DNA from: JACRGC01 sp041305345
GTDB taxonomy: Archaea > Micrarchaeota > Micrarchaeia > Norongarragalinales > SBBD01
Direction of reading: 5' to 3'
DNA: 64,000 bases
Assembly (NCBI GenBank): GCA_041305345.1
Contig: JBFYLP010000002.1
Location: forward strand, 233,669 to 297,668
Shown one piece after another: positions 44,706-51,307 of the stretch. The translations under genes were made by a program, and so were the position numbers. The notes beneath the pieces were generated by a model. It saw only the letters and a list, made by a program, of their open reading frames with translations, was not told the origin of the DNA and did no database searches. How positions within the stretch are numbered: position 1 is the stretch's first letter; each line of letters begins with the position of its first letter.

Positions 44706-45971
44706 ATGTTCAAGGAACTCGACATAAGGGGAAAATACCCAACGGAGATAAACGAGAGGAAGATGCGGATCTTAGGGGAAGCTATTTCCAGATCGGCCCC
44801 GGAAATAATCGCAGGGATGGATTACCGGAAGAACAACAGCGTGCTGCTAAGGGCGTTTGCGGAAGGGTATGGGAAGGAGATGATTTTCCTGGGGAACGTG
44901 CCAACCCCTGCGCTCGCCTTCTCAGCAATGGGATTTGGGATAATGTTCACCGCATCGCATAACCCTCCGGAATACGCGGGGATGAAGTTTTTCAGGAACC
45001 GGACATACATTTCGAAGGAGGAGATGGGGAAAATTAAAAAAGAGTTTGAGGGGATTGAAAAGAAGGGGGGGAGGAAAAGCGGATCGCCCACCAAACTCAA
45101 TACCATTGAAAGCATCCCCCTCGTAAACCACTATTTGGATTCGATTCCGGAAATTCAGGGCGGGGTATTCGATCTGTGCGGGGGCGCGGCTTGCGCCTTG
45201 AAGGAAATATTCCCGAAACGAATTTTCGATGCGCCCGATCCGGAGTACAAGAAACATTCTGCTGAGCCGAAGGATGACACGCTGAATGGGCTGAAGAAGA
45301 AGACCATCAAGCGCAATCTCGTGGGATTCGCATTCGATGGGGATGGGGATAGGCTTCAGGTGGTGGACAAGGGAAAATTGATCGAAGGCGATGTGGCTGC
45401 AGCATTCGTTGCAAATAGGCATATGAAGGGCGGCGACCGGATTGTGCTTAGCATCGATTGCAGGCAGGAAGTGTTTGATTTCATCGAGGATTTGGGGCTC
45501 AAAGCGATTACATCCAAGGTGGGGGACGCATACGTGGTGGAGAAGGCGCTGCAGACGGGCGCCATCTTTTCCGCAGAGCGCTCGGGCCATTTCACGTTCT
45601 ACAGCCACGCCCCAAATTCGGATGGGATCTACGCTGCGGCAGTGCTTTCCGGGAACAAAGCGGGGGAATTTTTCGAATTTGGCAGCCAATTTCGGAACGT
45701 CACCTGCAAGGATGAGGTTTTTTACGAGGCGGATTTTGGAAAATTGAAGGGGCTGCTGGAGGAAAAGGCGGAGAGGGTTGAAACAACTGATGGAGTAAGG
45801 GCGAAATTCGAGAATTTTACGCTTTTGATTCGGCAATCGACCACCGAGCCCAAAATCCGAATCAATTCCGAGGCGAAAACCGAGGAGAGGGCGAAGGAAG
45901 GGATGAGGCTGGCGAAAAAGGCACTCTTGAATTGCAAGGATGTTAAAAATAATAAAAAAAATACCAGGTGA
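44706..45971 (+). CDS. Phosphomannomutase/phosphoglucomutase family
   Basis: An alpha-D-phosphohexomutase, about 421 residues, moving phosphate between C1 and C6 of a hexose (Man, Glc or GlcN) for sugar-nucleotide synthesis. The phosphoserine loop reads FTASHNPPEYAGMKFFR, the metal loop FAFDGDGDRLQVVD, the sugar loop SAERSGHFTFY and the phosphate-binding loop RQSTTEPKIRIN, in canonical order. Somewhat short for the family. An ATG at 44682 would add eight residues, but ATG 44706 (MFKELDIRGKYP) matches family starts and follows the GGAATAATTATG leader also seen at DP1. The stop overlaps the start of the next gene by one base (TGATG). Which sugar is used is open; surface glycans are likely consumers. 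Confidence 0.95.
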   Translation: MFKELDIRGKYPTEINERKMRILGEAISRSAPEIIAGMDYRKNNSVLLRAFAEGYGKEMIFLGNVPTPALAFSAMGFGIMFTASHNPPEYAGMKFFRNRTYISKEEMGKIKKEFEGIEKKGGRKSGSPTKLNTIESIPLVNHYLDSIPEIQGGVFDLCGGAACALKEIFPKRIFDAPDPEYKKHSAEPKDDTLNGLKKKTIKRNLVGFAFDGDGDRLQVVDKGKLIEGDVAAAFVANRHMKGGDRIVLSIDCRQEVFDFIEDLGLKAITSKVGDAYVVEKALQTGAIFSAERSGHFTFYSHAPNSDGIYAAAVLSGNKAGEFFEFGSQFRNVTCKDEVFYEADFGKLKGLLEEKAERVETTDGVRAKFENFTLLIRQSTTEPKIRINSEAKTEERAKEGMRLAKKALLNCKDVKNNKKNTR

Positions 45972-46981
45972 TGCTCTTGCCAAAGGGAGGCAGACGCCCA
46001 AGGCTCGGCCGTATAAAGATAAATTTAGCCAAATTCGACAAACCAGCCATATTGCGGGGCGGTGAAAAAATCCGAATCCGCAACATACTGCAACATCCGG
46101 ACATCCTATCGAGAGAATCGACTAGGTGGGGAAGGCTTTCCCGCTCACAAAGGGGGGGATTGATGAGGAGCCTCTCAGGCGGGTCAAGGCTTGATCGCTC
46201 ATTGCTCGCACAAACATTGCGGATGTGGAGGAAAGATTTTCCATTGGAAGAAAGGCAGAAGTTCAGCGCTTGGCGGGGGTCTTTTAGCCAGAATCTCAAA
46301 GGCACGAATGATGCCAATTACCATTTTATTGCCGCATATGGAGGAACAAGGCATAAACCCGAATTGATGGGTTATTCCACCCTACACGCGTCAATTCCTA
46401 GAGCGGATCTCCCAACTCCCGTAGCGCTTGCCGAATATGCCGCTGTCAAGAATGAATACCGGAATCGGGGGATATATGATTTACTTTTCCAAAAAAGGCG
46501 GATGCTCGCAAAAAAAAGCAAATCAAGGTACATAGTTGCCGAAGTAGATCCATTCAGCAGAAATATATTCAGGAGATGGAAGATATTATCAGAATTGGAA
46601 AAAACGACACCAAAACAGCAGGCACGATTTGTGGAATTGGACTCAAGGCGGAGGAGATTGCTGGTTTTTGATAAATATTATAAAAAACTCGATATGCCCT
46701 ATCTCGATCCAAGCGAACACGTGAGTTTTTCCAGATCCGGGAGGGGGGTTTTGGATAGGAACGGAAAATTGAATCAACTATGGTTGCTTGTGCACGATTT
46801 GGAAGGGAGGAATTCGAATGCAATCACGCGCAATGAAGCACTGAACATCTTGAAATCGGTTTATAGGGGGCCACAGGATTTAAGGAAGAATGATGCTGAT
46901 TTCGTGCTTTCAAGAATCGCACCGAAAATAAAGGAAGCGGTCGCATTGAGGTCTCCGAGGAAGGCCGCGTTTGGAAAATAG
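45971..46981 (+). CDS. Unknown protein with a GNAT-like acetyltransferase region
   Basis: A 336-residue basic protein. The region from about 105 to 200 looks like a GNAT fold: TNDANYHFIAAYGG, MGYSTLHASIPRA, then EYAAVKNEYRNRGIYDLLFQ, where YRNRGI fits the acetyl-CoA loop pattern R/Q-x-x-G-x-G/A (last position Y), and the helix and strand KKSKSRYIVAEVDPFSRN. The N-terminal 100 residues are strongly basic (RPRLGRIKINLAKF) and the C terminus is helical. It overlaps the phosphohexomutase stop by one base (TGATG), which suggests translational coupling. The substrate is unknown; an amino-sugar or a protein N terminus are both possible. Confidence 0.7.
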   Translation: MLLPKGGRRPRLGRIKINLAKFDKPAILRGGEKIRIRNILQHPDILSRESTRWGRLSRSQRGGLMRSLSGGSRLDRSLLAQTLRMWRKDFPLEERQKFSAWRGSFSQNLKGTNDANYHFIAAYGGTRHKPELMGYSTLHASIPRADLPTPVALAEYAAVKNEYRNRGIYDLLFQKRRMLAKKSKSRYIVAEVDPFSRNIFRRWKILSELEKTTPKQQARFVELDSRRRRLLVFDKYYKKLDMPYLDPSEHVSFSRSGRGVLDRNGKLNQLWLLVHDLEGRNSNAITRNEALNILKSVYRGPQDLRKNDADFVLSRIAPKIKEAVALRSPRKAAFGK

Positions 46982-47024
46982 AAAAAGAATGTCGAATGCC
47001 TAAAGCATATGATTATGAAAAGGC

Positions 47025-48140
47025 CTATTTCCGCGGGCTTTTTTCGAACCTTTGAAGAACCGCCTTCACGATAAGTGGCCAGGCGATCGTGGCATCATAT
47101 AGCACTTCGGCCCACATCCCGCCTTCGTCGGGAGGGACGAATTTGCCCCACGAAACACCCTCGGAATATGTGCAGCCCGATAACCCGCCCCAATGCGCCG
47201 GCTCGGGGCAGATCCTAACGGCATATTGGAAGCGCTTGAAGTACCTTGATTTTTCACCCAGCTCCTTCTCAGGTATCCCTGCTTTAATCTGCCTGAAAAA
47301 TGCCAAATCCAGGTATGGGCCGACTTGCTGCGCCCAGTTCCTTGGAACACCCCCGCCGACGGTAAAAATGCCAAGCCTATCCGCGTTGAATATTATTTCC
47401 GCGTAATGCTCGAGGTCCTTCATGCCGTCATAAAGGTATGGTGTTTTTCCGTTGCGTCTCCGGACGCGGTTATACGATGCGAAATCAAGCCCCATCTCCG
47501 AGTCGGTGAATGCTGGGATGTAGAAGGGAACGTTTTTCTCGTATGCGGATTTTAATATCCCCTTCCCATCGTAATGCTCGTGCAGGAATTTCCCAAGTTC
47601 CCTGCAGATTTCCTGGCTTGAAACCGTCTCCTTCGGATCGAACGTATCGAGGACCTTCCTGAAAAGGACAAAAGCATCATCGAGGTTTGTTTCGAGTTCG
47701 AGCGTGTCGTACACGCGGTCGTATCCTGCGTAATAGAGCTTCTTGTCATCCATATGCCCCTCGTACTTGAAATGCTTCATTCCAGCAGACTCGACGAAGC
47801 CGTGCGCAACAAGCGCGCCTGTCGAGACAACGGCATCAACCATTCCCTTGTCGATCATCTTGCATATCACTAGCCCCATTTTCGCAACGGTCATTGCGCC
47901 CGAAAGGGTCAATACCTTGAAGCATTTCCTGTCCCTCACCATCGATTCCAATACGTCGGCTGCCTCCCCGAGGCTGCGGCCGCCAAATGCCGTGTTTTTC
48001 ATTCCCAGGGCCATGTCATCGAAATCGTTGATCCCGTCCAGATCGAGGGGTTCAACGGGTTTTAAATGATGGGAAAAACCGGTGCCAAGACCAAACGAAT
48101 TCCTTGCCTTGGGATGCGTGAGGATGGTCTTTACCTTCAT
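47025..48140 (-). CDS. dys: Deoxyhypusine synthase
   Basis: A 371-residue enzyme that moves the aminobutyl group of spermidine to a lysine of initiation factor aIF5A. NAD-binding loops read LTLSGAMTVAKMGLVI and AVVSTGALVAHGFVESAG, and the catalytic Lys lies in YSEGVSWGKF (about residue 333). HWGGLSGCTYSEG and GGGVPRNWAQQVGP are likewise typical. Length is normal. Related homospermidine-synthase-like proteins exist, so function is assigned by family. A TTAATAAAAA stretch on the minus strand about 26 bases upstream of the ATG fits a leaderless mRNA. Convergent with the GNAT-like gene. Confidence 0.94.
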   Translation of the reverse strand: MKVKTILTHPKARNSFGLGTGFSHHLKPVEPLDLDGINDFDDMALGMKNTAFGGRSLGEAADVLESMVRDRKCFKVLTLSGAMTVAKMGLVICKMIDKGMVDAVVSTGALVAHGFVESAGMKHFKYEGHMDDKKLYYAGYDRVYDTLELETNLDDAFVLFRKVLDTFDPKETVSSQEICRELGKFLHEHYDGKGILKSAYEKNVPFYIPAFTDSEMGLDFASYNRVRRRNGKTPYLYDGMKDLEHYAEIIFNADRLGIFTVGGGVPRNWAQQVGPYLDLAFFRQIKAGIPEKELGEKSRYFKRFQYAVRICPEPAHWGGLSGCTYSEGVSWGKFVPPDEGGMWAEVLYDATIAWPLIVKAVLQRFEKSPRK

Positions 48141-48353
48141 GGATTCCTTAAGACCTTTTGATTTTTATTAATATGGTTTTTTCGAGGGGGGATTTTTTGG
48201 TTTTTTTCTGTAACCAAAAGCCGCAAATGGTTGAACTGCCAAGGGCCTGAAGGCCTAGGATTCTCCAAAATATTCAATGAACGATGCGCCCTCGGGTTGG
48301 TAATTGAGTAAAAGCCTTTTTTAACCAAATAATCATTAGAATATCCGGTAGAA

Positions 48354-48821
48354 ATGGCGTTCTTAACTTTGCTATCGCTTCTTCCCGGCGGGGGTTTCTT
48401 CGGCGACATGGAATTTGTGGTTAGGGTATTCGTCTTTTCATACATGGTCTACTGGCTGTATGTCAACCTCCGCGATGCGCAGATCCTATTCGGCCTTGGC
48501 ACCGTGGTCGCGGCGTTTTTCATCTATGTGCAGCCGGTTGCAACGACCATTCTCGTCGTCATATTCGTGATCTTCATCACGATGGGCTACCATCTGCAAT
48601 TCCTCATACAATTCGGTCTCTACCCCTTGCTTAGGATATTCGGGGTGGAAATGGAGCATCCCGAGATGGCCGAGCAGCAGAAGATACATGCAATCGAGCA
48701 GAAGCTCCGGCAGGGCCTCGAGCTTGATAACGAGGAGGAGCAATTCCTGGATAAGGTGCAGAAGCGGGAGGCGGATTACCAGAAGAAGATGCAGGAGAGG
48801 ATGATGAGGCATTATACCTGA
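48354..48821 (+). CDS. Small membrane protein with coiled-coil tail
   Basis: A 155-residue protein with three or four hydrophobic segments in the first 95 residues (VVRVFVFSYMVYWLYVNL, then LGTVVAAFFIYVQPVATTIL, VVIFVIFITMGYHLQFLI). A charged helical cytoplasmic tail follows (MAEQQKIHAIEQKLRQGLEL through DKVQKREADYQKKMQERMMR). I do not recognise the family. A TTTTTTAAC box at about 48318-48326 lies about 34 bases before the ATG. It heads a row of three small membrane protein genes on one strand. Confidence 0.72.
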   Translation: MAFLTLLSLLPGGGFFGDMEFVVRVFVFSYMVYWLYVNLRDAQILFGLGTVVAAFFIYVQPVATTILVVIFVIFITMGYHLQFLIQFGLYPLLRIFGVEMEHPEMAEQQKIHAIEQKLRQGLELDNEEEQFLDKVQKREADYQKKMQERMMRHYT

Positions 48822-48900
48822 TATGGCGCAAATATTGGGGAAGGCAATGGGCGGATGATTTTGCCGCAGGCGGACAGAAGGGATTTGTTGGCATTGGAAT

Positions 48901-49206
48901 ATGGTTTACAGGGTCGTTTCTATGCAATTGGTAATTTTGAACATCGTGGATGACATCATTTTCTGGGGGGGGACGTTCTGGTGGCTATGGATGTTCGTCG
49001 TGGCGTACTTCTATTATGCATGGGCGCGCGACCACCTTGGCTTCTCTCCGATCCTCACACTCGTAGTCGCGGCAATCCTGATTTTTTTCCTCGTTTTCCA
49101 ATATCCCTGGCTTGGAAGCCTCGGGCTCATCACATACACGCTGATATACGGCGGATTGCTGTTCCTGCTGCCCCTGGTACTCCCGTTCTTCAAGAGAAGG
49201 CCTTGA
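48901..49206 (+). CDS. Small hydrophobic membrane protein
   Basis: A 101-residue protein that is almost all membrane: about three helices (FWGGTFWWLWMFVVAYFYYA, FSPILTLVVAAILIFFLVFQ, LGLITYTLIYGGLLFLLPLV) and a basic end (PFFKRRP). There is no recognised family. An alternative ATG at 48922 gives MQLVILNIVDD. It sits 79 bases after the previous membrane gene on the same strand and may belong with it. Confidence 0.65.
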   Translation: MVYRVVSMQLVILNIVDDIIFWGGTFWWLWMFVVAYFYYAWARDHLGFSPILTLVVAAILIFFLVFQYPWLGSLGLITYTLIYGGLLFLLPLVLPFFKRRP

Positions 49207-49389
49207 GGAGGAATCAAGGGGTCTTAGGTTATTTTTAGCACCGCAGTCATTTTTGGAAAGGCGGGAGGTATGAATTTGCAAGGATGCGGATTCATTTAGA
49301 GGGGGGGAAATTAGGAAAGTTCCATTGGGGGGGACTGGCAAAATGGTTAAAAAGGGCGTCAAATTAATCTGTGTGGAGGGTGGAGAAGT

Positions 49390-49764
49390 ATGGGCGAAAT
49401 GCAAAGGATGATGAGGGCATACCGCGTTGCGCATAAGTACAGGGAGGAGTGGTACAACGTAAAATGGCGTGCGGTTGTGGTCATGCTTGCAATAGCGTTC
49501 ATCATTTTCATTTACTGGTACCTGGGCATTAACAAGGATTACTACTGGCTCGTGGAAGTGCCAAGCGGCGAGACGTTTTGGCTGAGCGAGAAAATATTCA
49601 ACTGGTTCATGATCGGTGCGCTGTTTGGCATTATCTCGGTGGGCATGATTTTCGAGGGCGAATTCTTCCTGGGCCTAAGGCACATCGCTAGGGAGCTGGA
49701 TGATGCGGAAAATGCGGCCTTGAAGCCACCCTCAAGGGAGAGGAAGCAAAAAAGGAGGAAATAA
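49390..49764 (+). CDS. Small two-TM membrane protein
   Basis: A 124-residue protein with a basic amphipathic N terminus (MMRAYRVAHKYREEWYNVKW), two membrane helices (about 28-45, and about 71-95 ending GEFFLGLRH) and a basic tail (PPSRERKQKRRK). There is no recognised family. It has its own signals: a GGTTAAAAAGG box at about 49342-49352 and a ribosome-binding site (GGTGGAG) nine bases before the ATG. The 183-base gap before it has no supported gene. Confidence 0.7.
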   Translation: MGEMQRMMRAYRVAHKYREEWYNVKWRAVVVMLAIAFIIFIYWYLGINKDYYWLVEVPSGETFWLSEKIFNWFMIGALFGIISVGMIFEGEFFLGLRHIARELDDAENAALKPPSRERKQKRRK

Positions 49765-49862
49765 AACACTTGCCCCTCCTAACACTTGTTCATTCCTACG
49801 AGTAGGGTGCTTTAAACGGGCTTGCCCAGCCATATGGATGGGCGAATCCGGAGGAGATACCA

Positions 49863-51029
49863 ATGGCAGTAACTTTTGAGTTGGAGCAGGACGGATCGCT
49901 GATCGTTAAGGACCTGATTTCAGTGCAGGCGCTCGATAGGGGCTTTTTCGGGAAGGAGCCCGCACACACAAAAGCGCAACTGATCCTGATGCCTGAGGAA
50001 GCGCTATACCTGATGGACGTTAGGAACGCAACGGCCAATCACAAGGGAAAGGAGGTCACGTTCAACAGGGTCGCTAGGGAATTCATCAACAAAAAAAAAT
50101 TCCTTGCAAGATATTATTGCTACAGGGACTGGAGGGATAGGGGCATCATTGCAAGGGGGATCGAGGAGGCATCGGGAAATTACGGAAGGAGCCCGGTTGT
50201 AAAGTACCCCTCGAAGGATGTTAGCATCCCCGAAGTGAAAAGCAAGGCGCTGTTTTTCTCGGACGATTTGATGAGCATAATCGATGATGATGAGGAAGGC
50301 CAGAAGTTATACGGCGAGAGCTGGTATGGGCAGCACGGCACCTACAAGGCGAAGAAGCACGGCAGGTTCCTGAAACTGGATTCGTATGAAACCGTGTTCC
50401 TGATGAGGCACGGACAGATGAAGGCTAACATCGGGGAGAAAAAAATCATAAAGGAATGCTCCAGGAGGCGCGGCGATTTCCTTGCATTGTACGAGGTTTA
50501 CGAGGATTGGAGGATGCGGGGATTTGTTGTGAAGAGCGGATTCAAGTTCGGCACCCATTTCAGGCTATATTTCCCGGGCGCATCGCCATCGCTAGCAAAT
50601 GACGAATGGATGCATTCAAAGCACGTGATACACGTATTCCCGAGGAATGCGAAGATGCTGATTTCGGAGTGGAGCCGCGCGATCCGTGTCGCGCACGGCG
50701 TGAAGAAAACTTTTATCCTTGCCATCCCAGGGGAGAAGAAGCAGCAGGCGGGCGAGCTTGATTTTGTCCTGTACCATAGGAAGAAGGGCGGGCTGATTGA
50801 GAACCCCAAGGAGGACAAGCCGAAATTCGTGATGCTTGCTCTCAGCGAGGAGGAGGAGATTGGCGGGGAGGAACTTGCGGAATCCATCGAGAAGGCGAAA
50901 AATTTCGGGCTTGACCTGATACTTGCGATCTGCGACAGGGAAACCAGCATCACTTATTACAGGGTGAAGAGGGTCGAATTGCCAAAGTCAAAATACGAAT
51001 ATTACGAGATTGAATGGAAGCAACCCTGA
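49863..51029 (+). CDS. endA: tRNA-splicing endonuclease, three-unit (epsilon-2) type
   Basis: A 388-residue endonuclease that cuts introns from pre-tRNA at bulge-helix-bulge sites. It has three parts in one chain: an N-terminal pseudo-catalytic unit (about 1-125, with YYCYRDWRDRGIIARG), a catalytic unit (about 165-290, ALYEVYEDWRMRGFVVKSGF) and a C-terminal beta-core unit (about 318-388). The catalytic triad can be placed at Tyr236 (FRLYFPG), His251 (WMHSKHVIHVF) and Lys281/282 (HGVKKTF). The linker around 155-168 holds Lys162, 164 and 165 (GTYKAKKHGR), where epsilon-2 enzymes have a specific loop with a key lysine. This architecture is known from ARMAN archaea. The ribosome-binding site GGAGGAGAT lies four bases before the ATG. 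Confidence 0.92.
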   Translation: MAVTFELEQDGSLIVKDLISVQALDRGFFGKEPAHTKAQLILMPEEALYLMDVRNATANHKGKEVTFNRVAREFINKKKFLARYYCYRDWRDRGIIARGIEEASGNYGRSPVVKYPSKDVSIPEVKSKALFFSDDLMSIIDDDEEGQKLYGESWYGQHGTYKAKKHGRFLKLDSYETVFLMRHGQMKANIGEKKIIKECSRRRGDFLALYEVYEDWRMRGFVVKSGFKFGTHFRLYFPGASPSLANDEWMHSKHVIHVFPRNAKMLISEWSRAIRVAHGVKKTFILAIPGEKKQQAGELDFVLYHRKKGGLIENPKEDKPKFVMLALSEEEEIGGEELAESIEKAKNFGLDLILAICDRETSITYYRVKRVELPKSKYEYYEIEWKQP

Positions 51030-51223
51030 ACCGCGGGAACCCAGGTTCCCCCAGTTTTAAGGTATTCCTGACCCCTCCTAATTTGATTTGCGAATCTGAA
51101 CCGCTGGGGACGCATGCCCCTCTGATTGATGCGCAGAATTCATTAGGCGGGAGGCGGCTACACAAATGGGGATGGAATTCTCTTCTTGATCAATGCGCAA
51201 AGCAAATTAAAGGGGGGAGAGGC

Positions 51224-51296
51224 GACCGTGAAGCAAAGCTTCGCGGTTCAGCAGACATATGGTCTGCGTGACACGAGTGGGGGGAATATTACCCCC
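51224..51296. repeat. Three consecutive hairpins in a convergent gap
   Basis: In the 278-base gap between endA and the convergent surface gene three stems follow each other. 51224-51248: CCGTGAAGC pairs with GCTTCGCGG around AAA, with one G-U. 51251-51267: GCAGAC pairs with GTCTGC. 51280-51296: five G pair with five C around AATATTA. They could be a two-sided terminator region or a small structured RNA. The rest of the gap, from 51030, shows no gene. Confidence 0.4.
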
Positions 51297-51307
51297 ATAG
51301 GTGTCGA

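Noticed and set aside
51251..51296. A possible tRNA gene
   Set aside because: Stem sizes fit, but the anticodon loop lacks U33 and the T loop is AATATTA in place of TTCRANY, so it is reported only as a hairpin cluster.
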